A stretch of DNA of 64,000 nt from Chitinophaga caeni (GCF_002557795.1 NZ_CP023777.1:1116001-1180000), one strand, 5' to 3'. Numbered from the stretch's first letter, positions 53,682 through 63,117 are shown. Notes: a model not told the origin generated them from the letters alone. Made by a program: numbers and translations.

Positions 53682-53761
53682 TATAAATAGAATCCATTGA
53701 AAAAGGTTGGGAATTTCCTGGTAATGCGCTAACTTGCCCCCAGTTTCAAAATCGTATTTAT

Positions 53762-53890
53762 ATGTTACAATTGCTCGTATCCACATTCTACCAAGTAGGC
53801 GACAAAATAGGTTATGTATTGAGCCGTGCTTTTATCGTGTTGTTCCTGCTGATGCTGCTGTATGCAACAATAAAATACGTAAAAGAGTAG
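53762..53890 (+). CDS. Tiny membrane protein (42 residues)
   Basis: MLQLLVSTFYQVGDKIGYVL is followed by SRAFIVLFLLMLLYATIKYV and KE. One predicted transmembrane helix spans about 22-38, with an amphipathic N-terminal part. Frame is open from ATG to TAG and is followed 31 nt later by a strong terminator, which supports a real transcript. Bacteria often encode such single-helix small proteins; function unknown. Confidence 0.5.
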   Translation: MLQLLVSTFYQVGDKIGYVLSRAFIVLFLLMLLYATIKYVKE

Positions 53891-53921
53891 AATTCAACGC
53901 TTTAGGCGTTAATATAACTTT

Positions 53922-53953
53922 AAGTCATGCCTCCGAAAGGCATGGCTTTTTTT
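53922..53953 (+). terminator. Terminator after the 42-residue gene
   Basis: Stem AAGTCATGCCT / AGGCATGGCTT, 5-nt loop, then T7. Confidence 0.8.
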
Positions 53954-53986
53954 ATGTTCGATGCCGATGCACAGACGGCTTCGGCA

Positions 53987-54020
53987 CAAAAAAGATGGGC
54001 CGCCCAATGAGCGACCCATC
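53987..54020 (-). terminator. Terminator of the TlpA-like gene
   Basis: On the minus strand GATGGG-x-CGC pairs with GCG-x-CCCATC, then TTTTTTG, 25 nt past the TlpA-like stop. Confidence 0.7.
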
Positions 54021-54045
54021 CTTTTCTTGCTTATAAAACCAAAAA

Positions 54046-55410
54046 CTATTTAGCCAATTCGCTCTCTAACAACTTCTTAAGATCGGGAGTAGAGGGGCGC
54101 GGGGCATCGATCGTTACCACGTTACCTTTCTTGTCGAACACCAAGAAACGCGGAATACCTTTGATATCATAGTATTTTGTGATATCGTTCCAACCGCCGG
54201 CAAATAGCTGAACGCCGCCCAATTGCTCCTTTTTCACAAAGTCGATCCATTTTTGTTTGTCTTTTTCAACATCCACGGAAACGCTTACAAACTCAACGTC
54301 TTTTCCGTGCATTTCCTCTTCAAGCTTTTTCAGATAAGGGATTTGTTGCTTGCAAGGTCCGCACCAGGTAGCCCAAACATCGATAACAACAACTTTACCT
54401 TTAAAATCAGAGAAAGCCACTTTCTTACCTTCAACATTTTCGTAGCTGAAATTCAATCCCGGCTTACCTTTTTCAAAGGAACGTAAAGCTTTTTCAGCCT
54501 CTTTGTATTTATTAATTTGATAATCTGTAACCAGGTATTGTTTTACCGGAGTTACGGCTTCAACAAACGCTTCGTAAGTTTTATGGGAACTGAGACCATC
54601 TGCGATATAATCACCGATCACGCGCTCATCACCAAAAATCTTGGCGGCAACTTGGTTAAATTCAGCTGGCTTGGGCCTTGTTTCCTTTGACATCATATCA
54701 TACAAGAAATACATCCGCAAGTAATCCATACCGTCGCCCATTTCAAGCACCTTGTCGTCATTAAATTTCTTATCCTTCAGGATGGTGCCGTAATAGGCAG
54801 GGTAATCCTCTTTCAAAGGATGTTTGGAGCGCGGGGTGTAAATAAATTTCATCGCGGCATATTCCACATCTGCATCCACCAAGAACTTCATCAATTCATT
54901 GAAGTTCTTATTAGAGGTCTTAATACCGGATTTAAACTTTTCAGCTTTCGGTATAAAATCTACCATCACCGGGAAATACTCATCATAAGTGTAATTCCCT
55001 TTCATGAACATGTGGGCCGGATAGGTAATAGGCAATACCATTTCGTTCCATTGGAACATGGTTTTGTTTTCCTTGGAGCCTTTCACCAATTCGGCGCCCT
55101 TATCATGAATAATGAATTCCAGCGCGTCCTTAGGCTTTAAATAGAAACGGACATATTCCTGGCCATTGTCGCTAACATAATACAAACCTTCTTTGACGCT
55201 TGTTAAAGCAAATGCGAAACGATGTTGATCGTCCACGGGAGCCGTTGCGATTTTTTGATAATGACCTTCATTTACCGAGTAGAGGTTCATCGATGTTGTA
55301 GTTTCGCGATCAGTTTTCCCTTGGATGAGCGTGGGTTGATCCTTCTTTGCATACACCGTACTTGAACCCCATACGGCTACTGCTAAAAGCAGGTAGCGGA
55401 GCTTTTTCAT
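54046..55410 (-). CDS. TlpA-family thioredoxin-like exported protein
   Basis: 454 residues with a signal peptide (RYLLLAVAVWGSSTVYA). About 300 residues of helical and beta sequence precede a C-terminal TlpA/AhpC-TSA thioredoxin domain with catalytic WATWCGPCKQQIPYL (Cys-x-x-Cys), FSDFKGKVVVIDVWA and IPRFLVFDKKGNVV. Such proteins act as periplasmic disulfide reductases or oxidases for cytochrome or cell-wall enzymes. The long N-terminal part is typical of Bacteroidota TlpA-like proteins. Monocistronic. Confidence 0.88.
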   Translation of the reverse strand: MKKLRYLLLAVAVWGSSTVYAKKDQPTLIQGKTDRETTTSMNLYSVNEGHYQKIATAPVDDQHRFAFALTSVKEGLYYVSDNGQEYVRFYLKPKDALEFIIHDKGAELVKGSKENKTMFQWNEMVLPITYPAHMFMKGNYTYDEYFPVMVDFIPKAEKFKSGIKTSNKNFNELMKFLVDADVEYAAMKFIYTPRSKHPLKEDYPAYYGTILKDKKFNDDKVLEMGDGMDYLRMYFLYDMMSKETRPKPAEFNQVAAKIFGDERVIGDYIADGLSSHKTYEAFVEAVTPVKQYLVTDYQINKYKEAEKALRSFEKGKPGLNFSYENVEGKKVAFSDFKGKVVVIDVWATWCGPCKQQIPYLKKLEEEMHGKDVEFVSVSVDVEKDKQKWIDFVKKEQLGGVQLFAGGWNDITKYYDIKGIPRFLVFDKKGNVVTIDAPRPSTPDLKKLLESELAK

Positions 55411-55545
55411 TTTGCGTTTTTTAATGGTGGTAATAAATGTGACTACTAGTTAATGACTGCAATTTAACAATAGCCCCCCGAAAAACCGGCTAAAAATGTT
55501 TAGCGGTTAAAAAATCAGAAAAATGGTAACAGATGGATTATACAA

Positions 55546-55579
55546 TTGTCGGAAACTAATACAGACTTCACTAACTTTG
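55546..55579 (+). promoter_or_regulatory. Promoter of the MFS gene
   Basis: TTG at 55546-55548 and TAACTTTG at 55572-55579, 23 nt apart, match the Bacteroidota -33/-7 pattern. The ATG at 55584 is only 4 nt past the -7 box, so the transcript is probably leaderless. Confidence 0.6.
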
Positions 55580-55583
55580 CGCC

Positions 55584-56798
55584 ATGAAACCGCAGCAGGG
55601 GTCTATCTACACTTTACAATTTATTTTACTATGCCTGAGTAATGCACTTTTTTCGGCGAGCTTCAACATGATGATCCCCGAATTACCGGCTTACCTCACA
55701 CAGTTGGGTGGCGCCGATTACAAGGGATATATTATCGGTTTATTTACTTTGATGGCGGGCTTGTCCAGGCCATTCAGCGGTAAATTATCCGATACGGTTG
55801 GCCGTGTACCGGTAATGGTATTCGGCTCATTAGTCTGTGTAATATGTAGTTTGCTGTACCCCCTGGTTAGTTCCGTGTTTGCTTTCCTGCTGCTCCGTTT
55901 CTTCCATGGATTTTCTACAGGATTCAAACCTACCGGCACCTCTGCCTATGTTGCGGATATTGTTCCGTTCAACAGGAGGGGGGAAGCAATGGGCATCGTG
56001 GGGCTGTTCAGTACCATCGGCATGTCGTTGGGGCCGTCGATCGGCGGACTGATTTCCAATCTATGGGGTGTGCAAACGATGTTCCAGTCTTCGGCCATGT
56101 TCGCTTTGCTGTCGGTCGTAATATTAGTCGGCAGCATGCGTGAAACCTTGGAAAACAAGCAACGCTTTTCATTTAAATTATTAAAAGTATCGAAGAACGA
56201 GATATTCGAACCCCTGGTAATTGCCCCGATGGTTGTGACTTGCCTGACCTATGTAAGTTACGGTGCGCTATTAACCATCATCCCGGATTTTAGTGAGCAT
56301 CTCGGTGTGGCCAACAAGGGATTATTTTTTACATTTTTCACGGCTAGTTCAATCGGGATAAGACTTTTGGCCGGGAAAGCATCTGATAAATACGGCCGCG
56401 TGCCCGTATTAAAAATCGCTGCAACGGTAATGGCTTTATCCATGTTAATGCTGGCCTATGCCAATTCTGCTACTTTGCTATTGGCAGCCGCACTCGTGTA
56501 TGGTATGGCCTTGGGACTCACGGCGCCAACCACGGCCGCCTGGACGATCGACCTCGGCAACCCGCAACATAAAGGAAGGGCCTTGGCAAGTATGTATATA
56601 GCATTGGAAGTAGGTATCGGCTTCGGGGCATATTTAAGCGCCTTTATTTTCCATAATGACCCGAAATATTTTACACTAACATTCTTGGTGAATGCCGTAA
56701 TTAATATTGCTGCCAGTATTTACCTGGTGGCTATCCGCCCGACAAAATACACGAAAGCCGCGTTCAGGTACGTGAGCAATAAAGATAAGATGAAATAG
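55584..56798 (+). CDS. Major facilitator superfamily transporter
   Basis: 404 residues with about 12 transmembrane helices. The loop 2-3 motif appears as FSGKLSDTVGRVPVMVFGSL, and FHGFSTGFKPTGTSAYVADIVPFNRRGEAMGIVGLFSTIGMSLGPSIGGLI is characteristic of drug/proton-type MFS exporters; the repeat in the second half is AGKASDKYGRVPVL. It probably exports or imports a small solute by proton coupling; substrate unknown. Translation appears to start almost at the transcription start. Confidence 0.9.
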   Translation: MKPQQGSIYTLQFILLCLSNALFSASFNMMIPELPAYLTQLGGADYKGYIIGLFTLMAGLSRPFSGKLSDTVGRVPVMVFGSLVCVICSLLYPLVSSVFAFLLLRFFHGFSTGFKPTGTSAYVADIVPFNRRGEAMGIVGLFSTIGMSLGPSIGGLISNLWGVQTMFQSSAMFALLSVVILVGSMRETLENKQRFSFKLLKVSKNEIFEPLVIAPMVVTCLTYVSYGALLTIIPDFSEHLGVANKGLFFTFFTASSIGIRLLAGKASDKYGRVPVLKIAATVMALSMLMLAYANSATLLLAAALVYGMALGLTAPTTAAWTIDLGNPQHKGRALASMYIALEVGIGFGAYLSAFIFHNDPKYFTLTFLVNAVINIAASIYLVAIRPTKYTKAAFRYVSNKDKMK

Positions 56799-56811
56799 GG
56801 GCATGGTTTGC

Positions 56812-57192
56812 CTATGCCTGCAATCCTCTTTCAAACATGATTTTATTTAAGAAGATGGCCGCGATAGAAGCAGCGCGATGTTTTGCCAGGCTGGCTTTCT
56901 CACCATCAAAATGGTCATCAATAGTTTGAACGAACAGGCTGATCCAGCGTTCAAAATGATCTTCTCCAACGGGGAGGTGCCTGTGATGGGCAAAAGGATT
57001 CCCTACGTATTCAGAATTTCCAAATAAGATTCCCTGCCAGAATTTGTACATCTTGGCCAGGTGGGCAGGCCATTGATCTGCTGCTATTTTACTGTTAAAG
57101 ATCGGGCCGATCAGGTCATCTTTTTGCACGCGGCCATAGAAGGCATTTACAAACGTTTCCACATCGGCCTTAGTCAAAATATCACCTTTCAT
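56812..57192 (-). CDS. Group III truncated hemoglobin
   Basis: 126 residues. The 2/2 globin fold shows FVNAFYGRVQKDDLIGPIFN, the proximal-His region FWQGILFGNSEYVGNPFAHHRHLP, and HFERWISLFVQTIDDHFDG. Group III truncated globins bind oxygen, NO or sulfide and are linked to nitrosative stress. ATG 57192 (MKGDILTK) is preferred over the upstream in-frame start. It is convergent with the MFS gene. Confidence 0.87.
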   Translation of the reverse strand: MKGDILTKADVETFVNAFYGRVQKDDLIGPIFNSKIAADQWPAHLAKMYKFWQGILFGNSEYVGNPFAHHRHLPVGEDHFERWISLFVQTIDDHFDGEKASLAKHRAASIAAIFLNKIMFERGLQA

Positions 57193-57251
57193 GGTACAAA
57201 TTTCCGGCAATAGCTCCGCTTGGGAAATGATTTACATCAATAATGGCAAAT

Positions 57252-57758
57252 TTATGGCTTAAGATGACGGGCAAAACCAATCTCATCACGGTTCTCATTG
57301 AGCCATTGCAGGATTTCGTCGAGAAATTTCTCCACGTGATTGTTAATCGTCTGATCATCAATCTCTTCCGGCTCCAAGGTTTCCAAAGTTTGATTTTGAG
57401 CCGGCCCTTCTTCCAAACCTTCGATCAAAGGCATTGAAATCCAAGCAACAATCTGCCCATTGCGGGTTTGAGAGAATGATAAGAAGCCGCCGATCTGCAT
57501 TTTATTGATAACATTAATCGGGGACTTTTCCATGATACCGCTCGGGATCGGGTTAAAGCTGATAAATACCGATTCCAGGTTGACTAACATATCATTCAAG
57601 TTCACCGACCAATCTAGCTTAATCTTCTCCGTAATTTCCTGTAACTTATTCATTAACAAAGGTTTTGTCGCCGTTTGCCACGATTGTCTACGCTGTTCAA
57701 CCTTTTCAAATGACCCGGCTAATTCGGCCGCTAATTTTTCAATAGATTCTGTTGCCAT
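57252..57758 (-). CDS. Conserved cytoplasmic protein of unknown function
   Basis: 168 residues, start MATESIEKLAAELAGSFEKVEQRRQSW. A helical N-terminal part is followed by a beta-rich block (VFISFNPIPSGIMEKSPINVINKMQIGGFLSFSQTRNGQIVAWISMPLIEG) and an acidic helical tail. No domain recognised. No signal peptide. It lies upstream of the globin gene on the same strand, 59 nt apart, so they may share a transcript. Confidence 0.55.
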   Translation of the reverse strand: MATESIEKLAAELAGSFEKVEQRRQSWQTATKPLLMNKLQEITEKIKLDWSVNLNDMLVNLESVFISFNPIPSGIMEKSPINVINKMQIGGFLSFSQTRNGQIVAWISMPLIEGLEEGPAQNQTLETLEPEEIDDQTINNHVEKFLDEILQWLNENRDEIGFARHLKP

Positions 57759-57933
57759 AGATGCTGATGTATTAGTTAAGAACATTCTATTCTATTCAAT
57801 TTAGTTATTCTACCAAACAAATGATACTTATTTTTAAGCCCTAGCTCTAAATACCTGGAGAGGAACAAAGGTAGTGGAAATCAGAAGTTTAATTTAAATC
57901 ATAAATAGTAATTATCTTTTGCAAAAATTCTAT

Positions 57934-58362
57934 ATGCGAATCAAGGTGATATTATTATTGGCCTGCTGCTTTTTTACAGCCCGTTCTTTTGCGCAGCATC
58001 CGGAAGAAGCCAAGATCAAATCGATCTTACAAGTGCAAAATGTTGCCTGGAATAAAGGCGATATCGATGCTTTCATGGAGCCGTATTGGCATTCAGATTC
58101 CCTGATGTTTATCGGGAAAAGCGGCGTTACTTACGGTTGGCAAGCCACCTTGGACAACTACAAACGTTCCTATCCCGATGCTGATGCCATGGGAAAACTG
58201 ACGTTCACTTTCGTGCAATTCAAGCCCTTGGATAGCAAGCACTATTTCGTAGTTGGCAAATGGCACCTGGCCCGATCTATCGGTGATGTGGGCGGACATT
58301 TTACCTTGTTATGGGAAAAAATTAACGGGCGCTGGGTCATTATTGCGGATCATAGCAGCTAA
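57934..58362 (+). CDS. Exported SnoaL/NTF2-like protein (DUF4440 type)
   Basis: 142 residues. The signal peptide is RIKVILLLACCFFTARSFAQ. The mature domain IKSILQVQNVAWNKGDIDAFMEPYWHSDSLMFIG and FTLLWEKINGRWVIIADHSS is the DUF4440 / NTF2-like cone fold, which binds small hydrophobic ligands. ATG 57934 starts the signal peptide; the upstream TTG is discarded. Its end overlaps the convergent holin-like gene by 4 nt. Confidence 0.8.
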   Translation: MRIKVILLLACCFFTARSFAQHPEEAKIKSILQVQNVAWNKGDIDAFMEPYWHSDSLMFIGKSGVTYGWQATLDNYKRSYPDADAMGKLTFTFVQFKPLDSKHYFVVGKWHLARSIGDVGGHFTLLWEKINGRWVIIADHSS

Positions 58363-58718
58363 AATTCTTCATCATTCTTAGCCCCCGGGCCCAATGAATA
58401 TAGGAAACTGCTTATTAAAGTTTGAACAAGGCTAAACAACAAGGCCCACCAAAAGCCGTCCACGCGGAAACCATCTATTAATTCGCTGGCAATCAAGATG
58501 ATAATAGCGTTAATAACGAAAATGAATAGCCCCAACGTAAAAACAGTTATCGGCAGCGTGAGTATCAATAAAACGGGTTTCACCAAGAGATTTAATATCG
58601 CCAATACGAAGGCAAGCAATAAGGCTGTTATGAATGAATCCAATTCTACACCGGGAAGTATATATTGCGTTATAAGTGCCGCCAAGGCTGATATTAGGAT
58701 ACGTAACAAGAAATTCAT
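58359..58718 (-). CDS. Phage-holin-IV-like small membrane protein
   Basis: 119 residues with four transmembrane helices: FLLRILISALAALITQYILPG, FITALLLAFVLAILNLLVKPVLL, LTLPITVFTLGLFIFVINAIIILIA and FWWALLFSLVQTLISSFLYSLG. This is the mycobacterial/holin superfamily IV pattern (DUF-type, chromosomal), which is not evidence of phage. ATG 58718 is preferred over the 85-codon upstream extension. Confidence 0.75.
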   Translation of the reverse strand: MNFLLRILISALAALITQYILPGVELDSFITALLLAFVLAILNLLVKPVLLILTLPITVFTLGLFIFVINAIIILIASELIDGFRVDGFWWALLFSLVQTLISSFLYSLGPGAKNDEEF

Positions 58719-59040
58719 AAACAATATATTTTTGCGATTGTAGCCCGGGATCATGATCCATTGCTGTTCGAAACCGGGTTGTTCGTGTTTGGGCTTTAGA
58801 ATATTATTTCGAAATAACCTGAAACACTTGCTAGTTCGAGTTTCCAAGCTCGGCCCCCCATGTGGAACAACATTCAACTGATAGAACATCTTGTTCAGCA
58901 GCATTCGGATTCCAACAATTGGCAGTTCGTGGTGCAAGGAGTAAATACTATTTCGTTTCCTGTGCAATTGCAACTGTCCTCAATCGTGCGTTGATCCGGG
59001 CTTGGAAAAACCTTTGGATTACAATCCCGGGCAACCGGAA
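58719..59040. other. Gene-free region between the holin-like gene and the M16 gene
   Basis: No convincing ORF: the open frame on the minus strand (to 58973) lacks coding character. The only structure noticed is a palindrome GGATCATGATCC near 58747. No tRNA. Confidence 0.4.
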
Positions 59041-60327
59041 TTAAACAACAATCAATTCATAAAAATCTGTTTTATTTAAATATTGTTGTGCTAATTGCTG
59101 GATTTCTTCAGCGGTAATATTCTTAATTACCTCGATATTTTTATAAAAATAATTCTCATCTAAATCATTCAATATCAAGTTTTTCCATCGCTGAATCACT
59201 TGAAAGGCGCCATCTAAATCACCCAGGGTCAGCCCTAGCATATAATTTCTCACCAGGCTCAGCTCGTCTTCCGGCACCAGCTCGGTTTTCATTCTTTCCA
59301 TTTCATGGTACACTTCCGTGATGGTGGCTTCACATACATCGCGACCGGCTTCGGTAGAAATATTCAACGCGCCGATTTGCCTGAAGTTATAAACCTGCGA
59401 ATGAATACCGTAAGTATATCCTTTATCCTCGCGGATGTTACTCATCAACCTGGAACCGAAATACCCGCCGAATATCGTATTCATGAAGCGGATTTTAAAG
59501 AAATCGGGATGGTAACGATTCGGCATTGGGCGTGCGATCCTAACGGCGCCCTGTACGCCATTTTCATCATTTACAACCCGGTACAACTTCTCTTGTGCCG
59601 GCTGGATGGGTAGATCTTTACGAACGATCTCCGATTTTCCGTTCCACTGGTCGGCACCGAAAAATTCGTTGAGCAGTGCGATAAAATTAGCGGGGAAGTT
59701 CCCGGCTAAAAAGATTTTACAATTGTTGTACGTATAATGTTGCTTGTAAAAGGCTTTCAGCGTTTCGCTCTGCAAAGCGTCATAAGCCTCCACGCTGCTC
59801 ACGCGTCCATAAGGGTGGAAGCTACCGAACAAGTATTGATCGATATACCTATTGGCCAGGAAATCGCATTTCTGCAAACTAACGGCCAAGCGCTGCTTCA
59901 TGATCTGTTTAAAGATGACTAATTCATCTTCCGGGAACACGGGGTCCAGGATCACTTCTTGCAGGATGGGCATTAAATCGGCAAAATGCTTGGTCATGCA
60001 ATGCAGGGAATAGGTACCGTGTTCATGATGCAGGCTCCTGTTGAGGTAAGCGCCGTAATATTCAATATTTTCATTAATGTCTAAAGCGGTATGCTTGCTG
60101 CTACCGTTTTTCATCAGGTAGTTGGTAGCAAAAGCTTGTTGTCCTTGGGTTTCAAACCAACTACCACCGGGAAACACCAACTCCATCTGGATGGTGTCTT
60201 GTTCTTTAGATGGAACCACGTATACGGGAATTCCATTATCCAAAGTATATTTCTCGTATGGTTTCAGCGTCAGTTCAAAGTCTACTGCATCTTTAAACGC
60301 AGGTGCTTGGCTTCTATTTAGCGTCAT
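59041..60327 (-). CDS. M16-family peptidase-like protein without zinc site
   Basis: 428 residues. It has two M16 domains but the catalytic HxxEH at the first helix is absent; the equivalent position reads QQAFATNYLMKNGSSK. The R/Y pair of the second domain is kept (GSRLMSNIREDKGYTYGIHS). That combination is the non-catalytic subunit of an M16B heterodimer. It follows the catalytic partner on the same strand by 39 nt, so they are probably co-expressed. Confidence 0.85.
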   Translation of the reverse strand: MTLNRSQAPAFKDAVDFELTLKPYEKYTLDNGIPVYVVPSKEQDTIQMELVFPGGSWFETQGQQAFATNYLMKNGSSKHTALDINENIEYYGAYLNRSLHHEHGTYSLHCMTKHFADLMPILQEVILDPVFPEDELVIFKQIMKQRLAVSLQKCDFLANRYIDQYLFGSFHPYGRVSSVEAYDALQSETLKAFYKQHYTYNNCKIFLAGNFPANFIALLNEFFGADQWNGKSEIVRKDLPIQPAQEKLYRVVNDENGVQGAVRIARPMPNRYHPDFFKIRFMNTIFGGYFGSRLMSNIREDKGYTYGIHSQVYNFRQIGALNISTEAGRDVCEATITEVYHEMERMKTELVPEDELSLVRNYMLGLTLGDLDGAFQVIQRWKNLILNDLDENYFYKNIEVIKNITAEEIQQLAQQYLNKTDFYELIVV

Positions 60328-60366
60328 TATAATTTCCTTTCATTAAAATTTATCCATCAACAAAAA

Positions 60367-61614
60367 CTAGCTAATGGAGCCATCGGCATAATAATACAAC
60401 GTGTTGGTATTGTTGGGGTTGAAAATAATTTTAGATTGTTCGAGGATATCTTCCACGGTAACTTTCTCATAATTTTCGAACTCGTTGTTCATCAGGTTGA
60501 TATCACCTAGTAATTCGTAGAACGCCAGGTTATTGGCCCGGCTCATCAGGCTCATGTCTTCAAAAGCCAACATGCTTTCCACGCGGTTTTTCACCTTGTT
60601 CAATTCCCTTTCCGGGATGATGGTTTCCTGCAATTTTTGCAGTTCCGCATTGAGCGCTTTCTCGGCATCTTCCATCTTCACACCTTTTACCAATTTACCT
60701 TCAATGAGAAATAGCCCGGCATCGTTTGAACCGTAATGGTAGGCTTCTATATTACTGAAAAGTTGCTGTTCTTTTACAAGGGATTGATGCAAACGGGAAG
60801 AGGAGCCGCCGCTTAATACATCAGAAACCAGGTCGGCCGCGTAATACCTCGGGTCCAGCCTAGAATAAATATGAAAAGCTTTGTACAAGGCGTCCAGTGG
60901 CACTTTCGCTTTCATTTCCTTGCTTCTCGGCGCAGTTTGCGTTGGCTCTTGCGGTAAATGGCGTTCGTATTTTTCCCCTGCGGGAATATCCCCAAACCAT
61001 TTTTCTGCCAGTTGTTTTACCTGTTCGGTGGTAACATTCCCGGCAACACAAAGCACGGCATTTACAGGGCGGTAATGTTTGAAGAAGAAATCCTTGACAT
61101 CCTGCAACCTGGCATTTTCAATATGCGAGAGCTCCTTACCGATCGTCATCCACTTATAGGGGTGCGTTGTATAAGCCAATGCTCTCAAGTTAGCATGTAC
61201 ATCCCCGTAAGGTTTATTGATATAATGCTCCTTGAACTCTTCACAAACGACTTTCCTTTGTACTTCCAGGCTCTTTTCGGAGAATGCCAAAGAAAGCATC
61301 CGGTCACTTTCCAACCAGAAGGCGGTTTCAATATTTTCTGCCGGGAGCTGGATATAGTAATTGGTAAAATCGTTGGTGGTATAGGCGTTGTTTTCTCCTC
61401 CGGCCATTTGCAGCGGTTCGTCATATTCAGGGATATTGATCGAGCCGCCGAACATTAAATGTTCAAAAAGGTGCGCGAAGCCCGTTTTTTCCGGGTTTTC
61501 ATCGCGGGCGCCTACGTCATACATCACATCTAAAACGGCCATTGGCGTGGTATGGTCTTCGTGTACAATCACCCTCAAGCCATTATCCAAAGTAAATTTA
61601 TTAAAGTGAATCAT
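60367..61614 (-). CDS. M16-family zinc metallopeptidase, catalytic subunit
   Basis: 415 residues. The N-terminal domain has VMYDVGARDENPEKTGFAHLFEHLMFGGS, containing the inverted zinc motif HxxEH (HLFEH), and later a Glu as third ligand. The second half carries VLSGGSSSRLHQSLVKEQQLFSNIEAYHYG. M16B peptidases degrade small peptides or process pro-peptides in the periplasm or cytoplasm; there is no signal peptide here. The partner with a lost zinc site is encoded directly downstream. Confidence 0.92.
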   Translation of the reverse strand: MIHFNKFTLDNGLRVIVHEDHTTPMAVLDVMYDVGARDENPEKTGFAHLFEHLMFGGSINIPEYDEPLQMAGGENNAYTTNDFTNYYIQLPAENIETAFWLESDRMLSLAFSEKSLEVQRKVVCEEFKEHYINKPYGDVHANLRALAYTTHPYKWMTIGKELSHIENARLQDVKDFFFKHYRPVNAVLCVAGNVTTEQVKQLAEKWFGDIPAGEKYERHLPQEPTQTAPRSKEMKAKVPLDALYKAFHIYSRLDPRYYAADLVSDVLSGGSSSRLHQSLVKEQQLFSNIEAYHYGSNDAGLFLIEGKLVKGVKMEDAEKALNAELQKLQETIIPERELNKVKNRVESMLAFEDMSLMSRANNLAFYELLGDINLMNNEFENYEKVTVEDILEQSKIIFNPNNTNTLYYYADGSIS

Positions 61615-61741
61615 ATTTGATAATCGTTCAAATTCATGAGCAAATACATCCTAACAAAGCTATATATCCTTATTTTTCAGCCATTTCCGGCCAATTCATC
61701 CTATAAAAATAAGAACAATTATCCTTAACAAACAAATTGCC

Positions 61742-62965
61742 CTACAGGATACTCTTAATAAACAATTTTATCAGCATTAATTCCCCATCTCTCCTGATGA
61801 GCAGGGTTGGTTTTGAACCGACATGCTTCAGTTGATCCCGGTAGGTCTGTAGATTATTACTAAAATTATTGTTAACCGCTAAAACGAGATCGCCTCTTTT
61901 AAACCCTGCTTTTTCTGCCGGCGAGCCCTTGATGATATCCGTGACCACGATATTATCATCGATCAGGTAAATGATTAATCCCGTGTAAGAATAATCAAAT
62001 GGATCCCGGAAGTGTGTATTGGGCAAAAGATATATTTCCTTCTTGTCGTAATTGATCGTAAGGTTAAAGCGGCGGAGCAAGTCATTTCCCAACATACCGG
62101 CCAGGAAAGGGTACGCGGTGATATTCGTTACATCGTTGAATAAGTATGTAGGGATATTCCTGAAAGTGTAAGGCCCCACTTTTATCTCCTTCATGGTTGT
62201 TAAAAACATGCTCATTTTTCCGCCCAGGCCTTGCGCTTCGGTGGGAATCAGTTTTTTCTTCTTCTTCGGTAACAGCATACTATCGGTTACAAAATCCATA
62301 CTCATCAATAAACACATCCCGGCGCCGGTATCGAAATAGAACCTCCCCCGGACATCCCGTTTCGAATTTCTCAGCGGGGCATATACTATCGGGATAAAGT
62401 TGATGGCTGGCTTCAGTAAATAGCCGCCCCGTTCGTATTCAAATTTCCCCTTGTTAAATATCCTGATCTCCTCCTTATCATAATCAACTTCCACGATATA
62501 CCGGCTCAACAGGCTGTAACCCATGATCCCGTCTACCCGTATACCGTAAACCTGGCTGATCAATTCGTAGTCATTAACATGAAAATCCAAGCTGTCTACG
62601 TCTAAACCCGGCAAATGCAAGGTTTGATTCTCAGCAAACCAAACGTTCTTTGATGCCACCAGGCCCCTGACAATCTTATCAGAAGGGTGGAGGGGAACAC
62701 CGAGCCTTACGGCCGTAAAGGTATCCAGCGAGATCCCTGCGCTACCGGTATCGAGGATAAATTGCAAGGTGTCATTATAATTGCTCAGCTTGGCAAATAT
62801 CACGACGACCCCGCCGTAAAATTGTTTGAACTTGAACTTTGTTATCAACTGGGCATCTTGCTGTGGCGTTGAGGGCGTTTGGGATTTACATAGGTAAGGC
62901 ATAAACACCAGTAAGACCAAGGCGCAGCCGGTTAGTACCAGTCGTTGTAGTTTTTTATAACGCAT
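61742..62965 (-). CDS. Exported aspartyl-protease (retropepsin-like) protein with PDZ domain
   Basis: 407 residues. Signal peptide at residues about 8-28 (RLVLTGCALVLLVFMPYLC). Two retropepsin-like lobes carry the catalytic motifs FILDTGSAGISL (about 70) and FYFDTGAGMCLL (about 215), each a hydrophobic-x-x-DTG(S/A). A C-terminal PDZ domain (about 325-405, IIKGSPAEKAGFKRGDLVLAVNN) follows. This aspartyl-protease plus PDZ architecture is a known Bacteroidota family whose substrate is unsettled. Confidence 0.88.
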   Translation of the reverse strand: MRYKKLQRLVLTGCALVLLVFMPYLCKSQTPSTPQQDAQLITKFKFKQFYGGVVVIFAKLSNYNDTLQFILDTGSAGISLDTFTAVRLGVPLHPSDKIVRGLVASKNVWFAENQTLHLPGLDVDSLDFHVNDYELISQVYGIRVDGIMGYSLLSRYIVEVDYDKEEIRIFNKGKFEYERGGYLLKPAINFIPIVYAPLRNSKRDVRGRFYFDTGAGMCLLMSMDFVTDSMLLPKKKKKLIPTEAQGLGGKMSMFLTTMKEIKVGPYTFRNIPTYLFNDVTNITAYPFLAGMLGNDLLRRFNLTINYDKKEIYLLPNTHFRDPFDYSYTGLIIYLIDDNIVVTDIIKGSPAEKAGFKRGDLVLAVNNNFSNNLQTYRDQLKHVGSKPTLLIRRDGELMLIKLFIKSIL

Positions 62966-63117
62966 AAGGAAGCACGAATTTCGTCGTGTTACATAAATTT
63001 AACATTTATGTAATAGCAAAACATCAATTTATCAAATAAAAACAGATTTGTATGTCAATTAATTTATTCTAATCGGGTTCGCTATTATCGACCCTGTACA
63101 TATTAAAAATAACTTGC

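Noticed and set aside
58359..58718. Prophage signal from the holin-like gene
   Set aside because: No phage neighbours; this family is widespread as a chromosomal membrane protein.
58719..58973. 85-codon upstream extension of the holin-like protein
   Set aside because: Composition is not protein-like and the four-helix domain starts cleanly at ATG 58718.
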